A stretch of 44,639 nucleotides of DNA from Actinomycetota bacterium (GTDB lineage: Bacteria; Actinomycetota; Actinomycetes; Actinomycetales; Microbacteriaceae), in NCBI GenBank assembly GCA_009702455.1, contig WLIA01000008.1, forward strand, positions 1 through 44,639, read 5' to 3'. Shown here in pieces: positions 1 through 6,859 of the stretch (positions are counted from its first letter, which is position 1; each line of letters begins with the position of its first letter). The notes beneath the pieces are model-generated. The model saw only the letters and a program-made list of their open reading frames with translations, had not been told where the DNA came from and did not search any database. A program made the position numbers and the translations under genes.

Positions 1-188
1 AGCGCTGCGGTGCCGCCCATACCTTTTTCGGAGATGGTCTGACCGGCTAGGTCTTGAAGCTCGTGCTCTGGCTTTGGCGAATCTAGGGGAGCGGGAGAGT
101 AGCTGAGTCTGGTTCTGGCGTATTCAAAAACCGCTTCACGAAGGTCTCCGGTGACCTCGTGCATCTTGGCGCTCTCTGGCGTGGGCAA
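1..188 (-). CDS. PLP-dependent group II decarboxylase, N-terminal part only
   Basis: The first roughly 60 residues of a protein that continues beyond the left edge. I take the TTG at 188 as start because an AAGGA Shine-Dalgarno lies 7 nt upstream; an ATG at 164 in the same frame is the alternative. The visible part (MHEVTGDLREAVFEYARTR, then a stretch ending LAGQTISEKGMGG) resembles the N-terminal helical arm of actinobacterial pyridoxal-phosphate amino-acid decarboxylases, which carry a LAGQTI..GIGG motif just before the PLP domain. The lysine and PLP-binding region lie outside the window, so substrate and activity cannot be judged. It follows the small membrane protein gene by 48 nt on the same strand and may be the last gene of the eamA-trx operon. 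The family call rests on a short segment. Confidence 0.6.
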   Translation of the reverse strand, partial: MPTPESAKMHEVTGDLREAVFEYARTRLSYSPAPLDSPKPEHELQDLAGQTISEKGMGGTAA

Positions 189-236
189 GGCGGTTTCCTT
201 CGCTACTCTGCTGTTTTTAAGAGCCTAGCCCACGAC

Positions 237-470
237 TTACCGGTCTTTTTTCTTCACCCGTCTGGCGATAGAAACGCCGAACCCGAAGGCGCTAACTGCC
301 AAAAGGCCCCAGAAGAGAAAGCCCTGTTGCTCAGAGATTGCTGAGCAGGATGTCCATCCTTCGGCCTGTGCTGCGACGCAGTTCTTCGAATTGAAGAAGC
401 CAATCATCGAGGCCAGTGCGCCGACCAGGGCCACCGTTGCGATCATGGCCCAACTGTTGTTCTTAATCAT
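237..470 (-). CDS. Small two-helix membrane protein, unknown function
   Basis: A 77-aa protein starting at the ATG at 470, preceded by a clear AGGAG. The frame is open further upstream, but that part lies inside the thioredoxin gene. There are two hydrophobic stretches, roughly residues 8-26 and 52-70. Between them is a short loop with two cysteines (KNCVAAQ and WTSCSAI), and the C-terminus is basic (ARRVKKKDR) and probably cytoplasmic. The start overlaps the thioredoxin stop by 8 nt (ATGATTAA), which implies translational coupling. I do not recognise the family. The coupling to thioredoxin and the two loop cysteines, which would lie outside if both ends are inside, hint at a redox or envelope role, but this is inference. 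Confidence 0.72.
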   Translation of the reverse strand: MIKNNSWAMIATVALVGALASMIGFFNSKNCVAAQAEGWTSCSAISEQQGFLFWGLLAVSAFGFGVSIARRVKKKDR

Positions 471-834
471 TTTTCTCCTGACTAGCTGCAATCTGTGCGC
501 GAATGTCATCCATGTCGGCATTTTTAATTGCCTGGATAAGTTCGTCGAGGGCCGGTGCAGGAAGTGCGCCAGCCCGGTTGAAAAGCAAAATTCCCTCGCG
601 GAAAACCATCAACGTTGGAATCGATGAGATTTCGAGAGCACCCGCCAAATCGCTGTACGCCTCGGTGTCAACTTTTGCAAAGACCATGTCTTTGTGGGTT
701 TCGCTGGCCGCTTCGAAGATTGGGCCAAACTGTCTGCACGGTCCGCACCATTCGGCCCAGAAATCGATCAAGACGATTCCAGGCGAAGCCACGTTCTCCT
801 TAAACGAAGCAAAATCTAGCTCTATGGTTGCCAC
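463..834 (-). CDS. trxA: Thioredoxin
   Basis: A 123-aa thioredoxin, the general cytosolic dithiol reductant for ribonucleotide reductase, methionine sulfoxide reductases and peroxiredoxins. The WCGPC active site (Cys30 and Cys33) lies in the usual FWAEWCGPC context, and the cis-proline loop is present (SSIPTLMVF, about residue 74). The length exceeds the usual 105-110 aa because of a charged C-terminal tail of about 15 residues. The start is GTG at 834 with AGGAG about 7 nt upstream, inside the end of the EamA gene, which it overlaps by 13 nt. It is the second gene of the eamA-trx-membrane protein run. msrA, whose product normally takes electrons from thioredoxin, is transcribed divergently from the same promoter region. 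Confidence 0.93.
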   Translation of the reverse strand: MATIELDFASFKENVASPGIVLIDFWAEWCGPCRQFGPIFEAASETHKDMVFAKVDTEAYSDLAGALEISSIPTLMVFREGILLFNRAGALPAPALDELIQAIKNADMDDIRAQIAASQEKND

Positions 835-1757
835 TGTTTACTCCTCGCCGTTTGGGCCACAACAATTCCAACAATTACAAGTGCACCACCGATAGCCTGC
901 GCAAAGTCAACCATTTGAGCTAACCACAGGTAACCGAAGACAAAAGCGAAAACAGTTTCAGAGGTGCTTGCTATTCCCACCTTGCTGGCGGTTAGGTGAC
1001 GCATTGCTAAGAAAGTCAGCAACATCGGCACAAACGAGCCAAATAGCATCACGAATAGCAGCAATCCCCAGGTTGGCAAGTTGATTGCGCTTAGGTTTTG
1101 CGTGAGATTCAAAATCCGTGAGAAATCGATGGTCTTGACCTGCTGAAAGCTCAGCATGATTGCCCAGAAGATGCTCGCCACCGAGAATGCATAGAACATA
1201 GTCGAAAGTGCATCTCGAGTGCGCTGAATTCGCTCACCCATAATGAAGTAAGCGCTCAAGAAAACAGCTGCCATGAAGCCGTATGTCACACCTTCGGGAT
1301 TCAGTCCGGTCGACCAGGGTCTTGCAACGATAGCCAAACCGCCGAGCACCAGCGCAACCGCAATCCAGATTCGACCGCGCACCTTTTCTTTGAAGAGCAC
1401 GTATGTGGCAATCGGAACAATCACGATGGCTGTGTACTCAATTAGCAGGGCCACGCCAACCTGCAGATTTGCCACCGCGTTGCTGTAAGCCCACTGCATC
1501 AAACCGACGCCCACGACACCGAATGCGATGAAAAACGGCACCTCGCGCCAACTGATCTTGAACGCTTTCGGCTTGGTTGCGGCCAGAAAGAGACCGGCAA
1601 GCACCGCCACAGCGCCCGAGCGCATGAGGGTTAGTTGCTCGGCTGTGATGCCGCTATCGATTAGCACTTTGGTGGTGCTTGCATTCAAGCCAAACAGCAG
1701 CGAGCTCGAAATGGCCAAAAATGCGCCCAGAGTGGGGTGCTTTTGATTTTGGCTCAT
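822..1757 (-). CDS. EamA/DMT-family transporter
   Basis: A 311-aa polytopic protein with about ten hydrophobic segments arranged as two EamA repeats of five helices (N-terminal half to about residue 150, second repeat from about 160). This is the Drug/Metabolite Transporter superfamily layout. The N-terminus contains the typical SSSLLFGLNASTTKVLIDSG pattern, and the second repeat has ..LTFLAMRHLTASKVG..., common in EamA exporters. Members export amino acids, nucleosides or small metabolites; the substrate cannot be read from sequence. Expression appears leaderless: a TAGGCT hexamer ends 6 nt before the ATG, with no Shine-Dalgarno. It heads an operon with thioredoxin (13-nt overlap) and diverges from msrA. 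Confidence 0.88.
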   Translation of the reverse strand: MSQNQKHPTLGAFLAISSSLLFGLNASTTKVLIDSGITAEQLTLMRSGAVAVLAGLFLAATKPKAFKISWREVPFFIAFGVVGVGLMQWAYSNAVANLQVGVALLIEYTAIVIVPIATYVLFKEKVRGRIWIAVALVLGGLAIVARPWSTGLNPEGVTYGFMAAVFLSAYFIMGERIQRTRDALSTMFYAFSVASIFWAIMLSFQQVKTIDFSRILNLTQNLSAINLPTWGLLLFVMLFGSFVPMLLTFLAMRHLTASKVGIASTSETVFAFVFGYLWLAQMVDFAQAIGGALVIVGIVVAQTARSKQWQP

Positions 1758-1763
1758 TGCAAA

Positions 1764-1773
1764 AGCCTAGGCT
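1764..1773. promoter_or_regulatory. Palindromic shared -10 element of divergent leaderless promoters
   Basis: The perfect palindrome AGCCTAGGCT sits exactly midway between the ATG of msrA (1780) and the ATG of the EamA gene (1757). On each strand it supplies TAGGCT, a good actinobacterial TAnnnT -10 hexamer, followed by exactly 6 nt and the ATG. Transcription starting 6-8 nt after the hexamer would begin at or next to each start codon. A possible -35 for msrA is TTGATT at 1743-1748 (19-nt spacing); none is obvious for the other strand. The same dyad could also be a repressor site. Confidence 0.6.
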
Positions 1774-1779
1774 AGAGAA

Positions 1780-2301
1780 ATGAATAGTTTTGTTTTGGGT
1801 GGCGGTTGCTTCTGGTGTCTCGACAGCACATACATGCAGTTCAAAGGTGTTAGCGATGTCGAGGTTGGTTATATGGGCGGTGCGGTAGCGAATCCCAGTT
1901 ATGAACAGGTTTGCGATGGAAACACCGGTCACGTCGAAGTGGCCAAGGTAATTTTTGACGAAGCGATCGTTCCTGCAGAAGTGATTCTCGACATGTTTTT
2001 CACACTTCACGATCCGACCCAACTAAACCGTCAGGGCAACGACGTCGGAACCCAGTATCGCTCGGCGATGTTCTATGAGAATGACGAGCAACGCGTGATG
2101 TTCCAAGCCGCACGCGATCGCGCAATCGATTTGTGGGGTCCGTCGATTGTTACCGAAATTCTTCCTGTCGAAACTTTCTGGATGGGCGAGGAGTATCACC
2201 AAGACTTCTTCGCGAAGAATCCGAATCAGGGTTATTGCAACGCGGTCGTCGCACCAAAAATGGCAAAGGTGCGCGCCAAGTTCACCGAGTACCTGCGCTA
2301 A
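1780..2301 (+). CDS. msrA: Peptide-methionine (S)-S-oxide reductase
   Basis: A 173-aa MsrA, which reduces the S-epimer of methionine sulfoxide in proteins and free methionine using thioredoxin. The N-terminal signature GGGCFWC contains the catalytic cysteine (Cys10). EVGYMGG, HTLHDPTQLNRQGNDVGTQYRS-type motifs, EEYHQDFF and the C-terminal NQGYCNAV segment with a probable resolving cysteine are all present. Length is typical for the short bacterial form, and no MsrB domain is fused. No Shine-Dalgarno is visible; the gene fits a leaderless start (TAGGCT, 6 nt, ATG). It faces a thioredoxin-containing operon, matching its electron donor. Confidence 0.96.
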   Translation: MNSFVLGGGCFWCLDSTYMQFKGVSDVEVGYMGGAVANPSYEQVCDGNTGHVEVAKVIFDEAIVPAEVILDMFFTLHDPTQLNRQGNDVGTQYRSAMFYENDEQRVMFQAARDRAIDLWGPSIVTEILPVETFWMGEEYHQDFFAKNPNQGYCNAVVAPKMAKVRAKFTEYLR

Positions 2302-2337
2302 CTAACAGCTTTTTCAAACGTGGCAAATTCCGAAGAC

Positions 2338-2346
2338 TTATCCACA
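2338..2346 (+). other. Single DnaA-box-like nonamer
   Basis: TTATCCACA matches the Escherichia coli DnaA box consensus exactly. It lies in the 129-nt gap between msrA and ssb. I see no second box and no AT-rich unwinding region, so this is not an origin; it could be a regulatory or titration site, or chance. Confidence 0.35.
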
Positions 2347-2397
2347 GATTTCGTTTTCATTCACCACACATAACTTCTCTCAGCCAATCTCTTATTA

Positions 2398-2413
2398 GCG
2401 ATCGAGTGATCGC
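2398..2413. repeat. Inverted repeat GCGATC-4-GATCGC before ssb
   Basis: A perfect 6-bp dyad with a 4-nt spacer, ending 17 nt before the TTG start of the ssb gene. It could be an operator or a small leader hairpin ahead of the ribosome binding region. No known regulator consensus is recognised. Confidence 0.35.
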
Positions 2414-2430
2414 ATAGAGAGAGGTAGAAG

Positions 2431-2862
2431 TTGTCAGAGATTGTCACTGTTTCAGGGCTCGTAGCCACCACCCCGCGTCACCTGGTAACCCAAGATGGTT
2501 TGCCAATCACATCTTTTCGCATGGCGGCTTCGCACCGCAGATTCGACCGCACCGCAAATAAGTGGGTCGACGGCGAAACCAACTGGTTCACGGTCACCGC
2601 ATTTCGCCAGCTAGCGATCAATTCGGCCGGCTCTATTTCAAAGGGCGAACGCGTCTTGGTTACAGGCAAGTTGAGAGTTCGCGACTGGGATAACGGCGAA
2701 CGTGCAGGCACATCGGTTGAAGTCGAAGCCGAAGCCCTCGGTCACGACCTCACCTGGGGCACGGCTATCTTCACCAGAACCGTCTTGGTGCGCGAGCCAG
2801 ACCCTGCCGACGATAGCGAGAGCGAAGACGAGAGCGAAGAAGAGCTCGTCGCAGCCAAGTAG
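2431..2862 (+). CDS. Secondary single-stranded DNA-binding protein (SsbB type)
   Basis: A 143-aa OB-fold protein. The N-terminal domain (about 1-105) shows SSB features such as ETNWFTVTAFRQLA, the SISKGERVLVTGKLRVRDW strand-loop and VEVEAEALGHDL. The C-terminal part is acidic (ESEDESEEEL) but ends in VAAK and lacks the DDDIPF-like tip by which main SSBs recruit replication and repair proteins. The start is TTG at 2431 with a GAGGTAG element upstream. It lies next to ettA, the same arrangement as the second SSB gene of mycobacteria, so I read it as the accessory paralogue rather than the replicative SSB. Single-stranded DNA binding is supported; the cellular role is inference. Confidence 0.85.
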   Translation: MSEIVTVSGLVATTPRHLVTQDGLPITSFRMAASHRRFDRTANKWVDGETNWFTVTAFRQLAINSAGSISKGERVLVTGKLRVRDWDNGERAGTSVEVEAEALGHDLTWGTAIFTRTVLVREPDPADDSESEDESEEELVAAK

Positions 2863-2872
2863 CCCATAGACT

Positions 2873-2912
2873 GCTGGGCCGGCAGGCGACCCCCTCTGCC
2901 TGCCGGCTCAGC
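2873..2912 (+). terminator. Strong GC hairpin after ssb
   Basis: GCCGGCAGGC at 2878-2887 pairs perfectly with GCCTGCCGGC at 2898-2907. The stem extends outward by about five more pairs (GCTGG with TCAGC, including one G-U). There is no U-tract, so termination would be of the structure-only type often seen in actinobacteria; it could also be an mRNA-stabilising hairpin. Confidence 0.55.
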
Positions 2913-2913
2913 G

Positions 2914-2953
2914 CCAAACCTCTGTTCGAGACTCGACTCGAAACAGGGGTTGG
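2914..2953 (+). repeat. Second imperfect hairpin upstream of ettA
   Basis: CCAAACCTCTGTTCGAG (2914-2930) pairs with CTCGAAACAGGGGTTGG (2937-2953), with one mismatch and a single-base bulge and a 6-nt loop. It sits immediately after the ssb hairpin, so the two form a tandem structure. It may strengthen termination or form part of the ettA 5' leader. Confidence 0.45.
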
Positions 2954-2964
2954 TGCTCTCTCGC

Positions 2965-2976
2965 AATGCATGCATT
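2965..2976. repeat. 12-bp palindrome AATGCATGCATT
   Basis: A perfect 12-bp palindrome in the ssb-ettA gap, about 95 nt before the ettA start. It could be a protein-binding site, but nothing identifies a regulator. Confidence 0.3.
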
Positions 2977-3071
2977 CTCAGTGCTCAAGATGCAGCCAAA
3001 ATTGGTCGGATAAACTCTTTCCGACAGCATGCGGCGCGAGAGAGCGCCATCTATTGAAAGCGACAACTACT

Positions 3072-4754
3072 TTGGCTGAATTCATCTATCAGATGATCAA
3101 GGCGCGCAAAGCGCATGGCGACAAGGTCATTCTTGATGACGTAACTCTGGCATTTTTCCCCGGAGCCAAAATCGGCGTTGTCGGGCCAAATGGTGCGGGT
3201 AAGTCCACCGTGCTCAAGATCATGGCCGGAATCGACACGCCAAGCAACGGTGAAGCACGTCTCGCCACCGATGCCACCGTTGGAATCTTGCTGCAGGAGC
3301 CGCCGCTTGACGAGAGTCTTACTGTTCTCGGAAACGTCGAGCTCGCGGTTAAGGAAACCAAGGCCATGCTCAACCGATTCAACGAGATTTCTGCGCAGAT
3401 GGCCGAGCCCGATGCAGACTTCGACACCCTGCTGGCTGAGATGGGTGTCTTGCAAGAGCAGATCGATCACCTGGATGCTTGGGATCTCGACAGTCAACTC
3501 GAGCAAGCCATGGATGCGCTTCGCTGCCCACCGGGTGACACCCCGGTAACCCAACTCTCTGGTGGAGAGCGCAGAAGAGTTGCGCTCTGCAAGTTGCTTC
3601 TCGAGAAGCCAGACCTTCTTTTGCTCGACGAACCAACCAACCACCTAGACGCCGAGTCGGTTTTGTGGCTTGAGCAGCACCTGGCAAAGTATCCGGGTGC
3701 CGTGCTCGCCGTAACTCACGACCGTTACTTTCTCGACAATGTTGCCGAGTGGATTCTCGAACTCGACCGCGGTCGCGCTTACCCATACGAGGGCAACTAC
3801 TCGACCTACCTAGAAAAGAAACGCGAGCGACTAGAAGTAGCTGGCAAGAAAGACGCCAAGCTTGCTAAACGTCTTTCTGAAGAACTCGAGTGGGTGCGCT
3901 CAAATTCAAAGGCACGTCAGACTAAGTCGAAGGCACGTTTGGCCAAGTATGAAGAAATGGCAGCTGCTGCCGATCGCGATAGAAAACTCGATTTCGAAGA
4001 GATTCAGATTCCCGTTGGTCCGCGACTCGGAAACATCGTTCTCGAAGCCAAGAACATCAAAAAGGGTTTCGGCGATCGCGTTCTGGTCGACGGCCTGAGC
4101 TTCTCACTGCCAAGAAACGGAATCGTTGGAGTAATCGGGCCAAACGGTGTTGGAAAGTCAACTCTTTTCAAGAGCATCGTTGGCCTAGAGAAGCTCGACG
4201 GCGGTGAGTTGAAAATCGGTGAGACCGTAAAGATCTCATACGTCGACCAGTCACGTGCGGGCATAGACCCAAACAAGACCCTTTTCGAAGTAGTTTCTGA
4301 CGGGCTCGACTTCATGATGGTCGGCAACACAGAAATTCCCTCGCGCGCCTATGTTGCAGCCTTCGGGTTCAAGGGTGCAGATCAGCAAAAGCCTGCAGGC
4401 GTTCTTTCGGGTGGTGAGAGAAACCGACTAAACCTCGCACTCACCTTGAAGCAGGGTGGAAACCTACTGCTACTCGATGAGCCAACAAACGACCTCGATG
4501 TCGAAACCCTGTCTAGCCTCGAGAACGCTCTGCTGGAGTTTCCGGGTTGTGCGGTGGTCATCACTCACGATCGCTGGTTCCTCGACAGAGTTGCCACGCA
4601 CATCTTGGCTTACGAAGGCACCGACGACGACCCTGCCAACTGGTACTGGTTCGAAGGAAACTTCGACTCATACGAAGAGAACAAAATTGAACGTTTGGGC
4701 GCAGAAGCAGCAAAGCCGCATCGTTCGACCTACCGCCGCTTGACTCGCGACTAG
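3072..4754 (+). CDS. ettA: ABC-F protein EttA, energy-dependent translational throttle
   Basis: A 560-aa ABC-F ATPase with two nucleotide-binding domains and no membrane segments. EttA binds the ribosomal E site and gates the first elongation steps according to the ATP/ADP ratio. I choose the TTG at 3072 because MAEFIYQMIKARKAHGDK is the canonical EttA N-terminus; the upstream open frame is unrelated. NBD1 has Walker A GPNGAGKST (about residue 38), signature LSGGERRR (about 162) and Walker B LLLLDEPTNHLD. A charged linker around residues 245-305 (KARQTKSKARLAKYEEM) is the P-site tRNA interaction motif. NBD2 has GPNGVGKST, LSGGERNR and LLLLDEPTNDLD. It lies beside ssb, as in mycobacteria. The leader from 2953 contains two further small dyads (3005-3025 and 3033-3048). 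Confidence 0.95.
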   Translation: MAEFIYQMIKARKAHGDKVILDDVTLAFFPGAKIGVVGPNGAGKSTVLKIMAGIDTPSNGEARLATDATVGILLQEPPLDESLTVLGNVELAVKETKAMLNRFNEISAQMAEPDADFDTLLAEMGVLQEQIDHLDAWDLDSQLEQAMDALRCPPGDTPVTQLSGGERRRVALCKLLLEKPDLLLLDEPTNHLDAESVLWLEQHLAKYPGAVLAVTHDRYFLDNVAEWILELDRGRAYPYEGNYSTYLEKKRERLEVAGKKDAKLAKRLSEELEWVRSNSKARQTKSKARLAKYEEMAAAADRDRKLDFEEIQIPVGPRLGNIVLEAKNIKKGFGDRVLVDGLSFSLPRNGIVGVIGPNGVGKSTLFKSIVGLEKLDGGELKIGETVKISYVDQSRAGIDPNKTLFEVVSDGLDFMMVGNTEIPSRAYVAAFGFKGADQQKPAGVLSGGERNRLNLALTLKQGGNLLLLDEPTNDLDVETLSSLENALLEFPGCAVVITHDRWFLDRVATHILAYEGTDDDPANWYWFEGNFDSYEENKIERLGAEAAKPHRSTYRRLTRD

Positions 4755-4766
4755 TTAATCGAGCTG

Positions 4767-5666
4767 CTACTCGCCGAACTCGGGCACACGAACCATGCCC
4801 TCTTGGGCAACGGTTGCCAGCAGCACACCCTTGCGATTGAAGATTCGGCCAAGCGACAAGCCCCTGCCGCCTTGCGCGCTCGGTGATTCTTGAACGTAGA
4901 GCATCCACTCGTCGGCGCGACCATCGCGGTGAAACCACATGGCGTGATCGAGGCTTGCAGACTTTAGCCCGCGGTGAGCCCAAGCAATTCCGTGCCTACG
5001 GTAAATGCTCTCGAGAATCGTGTAGTCGCTGGCATAGGCCATCGCGGCTCTGTGAATCTGCATGTCGTCTGGCAAATCACCGAGTGACTTAATCCACACG
5101 GCTTGATGCGCGACCTGTTCGCCCTCGACCTTAAAGAAAATCGGTGCGGTCACGTGACGCATGTCGAAAGGTCTTGCCTTTGCCCAATACTGAACCACCG
5201 GATGTTCGCTCTCGCCAAGCAGCGAAGCTGCGGTCGGCAGTGACTCGGGGTCTGGAATGCCTTGAGGAAACTCATCCTGGTGATCGAGGCCAGGGTCGGC
5301 ATCTTGAAAAGATGCGATCATCGAAAAAATTGGCAGGTCATTTTGAAATGCCTGCACTCGACGAGTGCTGAAACTTCTTCCGTCGCGAAGTCGATCTACC
5401 GAAAACTTAATAGGCAGGTCGATGTCGCCTGGTCGCAGAAAGTATCCGTGCAGAGAGTGCACGTTTCTTATGCCGTCGGTCTCAACAGTTTGTGTCGCAG
5501 CAACCAGGCTCTGCGCTAAAACCTGTCCGCCGTAAACACGGCCGTGTGGCATCCACTGAGATGGGCCCTCAAAAATGTCTTCGCCATTCGGCGCTGAAGA
5601 AAGCTTGGTTAGATTCAGCGTTCTTAGCAGGTCGTCCAGAGGGTTTTCTGGAATTGGAACTGACAT
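4767..5666 (-). CDS. tesB: Acyl-CoA thioesterase II
   Basis: A 299-aa TesB-type double-hotdog thioesterase that hydrolyses acyl-CoA to free fatty acid and CoA. The N-terminal hotdog contains GRVYGGQVLAQSL (about residues 42-54) and the LHGYFLRPGD / RDGRSFSTRRV strands. The C-terminal hotdog holds the MAYASDYTILES segment and SLDHAMWFHR, followed by the conserved SPSAQGGRGLSLGRIF..G.L.ATVAQEG end. These match the family's catalytic Asp, Ser/Thr and Gln regions. Length is typical. The start is ATG at 5666 with GGAG 5 nt upstream. It converges on ettA with only 12 nt between stops and no obvious terminator. Confidence 0.94.
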   Translation of the reverse strand: MSVPIPENPLDDLLRTLNLTKLSSAPNGEDIFEGPSQWMPHGRVYGGQVLAQSLVAATQTVETDGIRNVHSLHGYFLRPGDIDLPIKFSVDRLRDGRSFSTRRVQAFQNDLPIFSMIASFQDADPGLDHQDEFPQGIPDPESLPTAASLLGESEHPVVQYWAKARPFDMRHVTAPIFFKVEGEQVAHQAVWIKSLGDLPDDMQIHRAAMAYASDYTILESIYRRHGIAWAHRGLKSASLDHAMWFHRDGRADEWMLYVQESPSAQGGRGLSLGRIFNRKGVLLATVAQEGMVRVPEFGE

Positions 5667-5704
5667 GATTCTCCGAACTGGCGCTGAAAGATGGGCGCAA
5701 AAGG

Positions 5705-5710
5705 TAGTTT
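5705..5710 (+). promoter_or_regulatory. Probable -10 of a near-leaderless promoter
   Basis: TAGTTT lies 8 nt before the ATG at 5719, and there is no Shine-Dalgarno. The spacing would leave a 5' end of 0-2 nt. No clear -35 is visible. Confidence 0.35.
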
Positions 5711-5718
5711 AGATAACG

Positions 5719-6384
5719 ATGAATAAAGACTTCGTGCTAATTGATGAACAGTCGGCAAAAGATTTGCAGTCGTATCTCTCGAGAGCTAAGCGACTTGACC
5801 CAGACGGCTTGGTTCGACTGCGCGCCTATGGCAATGTGCTGGCTGCTTATGTCGCTCCGCTGTTTTCTGGTTCGCTCTTGGATGGCGGCCTGACAGTCAT
5901 CGGTTTGCGCACCACCGAACTTGCTGCCGAGGCCGAGGTTGATCGACTCGTTGCGATTAGCGCCGTGCTCGACCGTCTGGCTCGAGTGCTCGAAAGTGGC
6001 ACAAGTGACTTTCGCATCGATGTTCCAGAGGCCGGCCAGCGCGCGGCCTGGGCCGGAATCTCGCCACCGCGATCTGGCTGGGTAACCGGGGGAGTTATCG
6101 AAGAGAAAGAGCTAACCGCGCTAGCTAGGGCTGGAATTCAAGAGGTCGCAGACACCCTGCCAACCTCGGTGGGTGGGCCAATCGCGGCACGCATCCGTGG
6201 AGAGATCTGGGGTAGGGGAATCGAGAGCGACACTCGCATTCCTACTGGCGCTGCATTCGTGGCCGCCGGGCTCGGCTTCATGACTGAGAACGAGCAAGTC
6301 TCGATTTACTTCGCAGAGAACTGGGTTCGTCTAAGCACCGAGTTCGGTCACGTTATTGCGCGTGAGGCTGCGCGAGTCGCCTAG
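5719..6384 (+). CDS. Conserved actinobacterial protein of unknown function
   Basis: A 221-aa soluble-looking protein with no signal peptide or membrane segment. Mixed helices and strands are suggested, with notable glycine-rich pieces (GWVTGGVIEEKELTALA and IPTGAAFVAAGLGFM). The C-terminus is NWVRLSTEFGHVIAREAARVA. The sequence resembles proteins annotated only as hypothetical next to the truncated-globin gene in Microbacteriaceae; I recall no characterised homologue. It converges on glbO with a 16-nt gap. I assign no function. Confidence 0.8.
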   Translation: MNKDFVLIDEQSAKDLQSYLSRAKRLDPDGLVRLRAYGNVLAAYVAPLFSGSLLDGGLTVIGLRTTELAAEAEVDRLVAISAVLDRLARVLESGTSDFRIDVPEAGQRAAWAGISPPRSGWVTGGVIEEKELTALARAGIQEVADTLPTSVGGPIAARIRGEIWGRGIESDTRIPTGAAFVAAGLGFMTENEQVSIYFAENWVRLSTEFGHVIAREAARVA

Positions 6385-6400
6385 CAGAGCTAACGCGAAC

Positions 6401-6859
6401 TCACTCTTCGAAGGTGTTGAGCATGGCGGTCGCCGCACGATCTAGGTAACCCCAGAGTTCGGCCTCAAGCAGCTGCGGCAATTCAATTGAGTCGACAGCG
6501 GCACGCATGTGTAAAAGCCAGCGTTCGCGAGCAAGCGGGTTGATCTTGAATGGTGCGTGTCGAAGCTTTAGACGTGGGTGGCCGCGCTGCTCTTGATAGG
6601 TCGTCGGCCCACCCCAGTACTGCTCGAGAAACATGCGCAGTCTTTCGGCGGCCGGCCCAAGGTCTTCTTCTGGATACATTGGGCGCAAAATGTCATCTTG
6701 CGCAACACCTTCATAGAACTTCGCAACAAGTCGCTCGAAAGTTTTGCTGCCGCCGACTCGCTCATAGAAGTTTCCCGAAATGTCGAGTTCGCCGCCGAGT
6801 CCTTTTATGCGAACTGTTTCAACGCGTTCGGCGTCTTCAAATTCGTTCTCGCGTGACAA
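6401..6859 (-). CDS. glbO: Group II truncated hemoglobin
   Basis: A 152-aa haem protein of the 2-over-2 globin family, class II, which binds O2 and is linked to respiration or NO/oxidative defence in mycobacteria. The globin core starts at about residue 30 (FYERVGG). Visible signature residues are Tyr at B10 (Tyr49 in KFYEGV), the CD1 Tyr (Tyr62 in RPMYPEEDL), YWGGP, the proximal His F8 (His101 in LRHAPF) and Trp G8 (Trp114 in RERWLLHM), all class II features. The N-terminal extension is charged. The first usable start is TTG at 6859, directly after the mscS stop with no gap. A shorter product from an internal GTG is possible. It is the last gene of pepN-mscS-glbO. Confidence 0.92.
   Translation of the reverse strand: MSRENEFEDAERVETVRIKGLGGELDISGNFYERVGGSKTFERLVAKFYEGVAQDDILRPMYPEEDLGPAAERLRMFLEQYWGGPTTYQEQRGHPRLKLRHAPFKINPLARERWLLHMRAAVDSIELPQLLEAELWGYLDRAATAMLNTFEE

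Noticed and set aside
2302-2430. Replication origin
   Set aside because: Only one DnaA-box-like nonamer and no AT-rich unwinding region or dnaA/dnaN genes.
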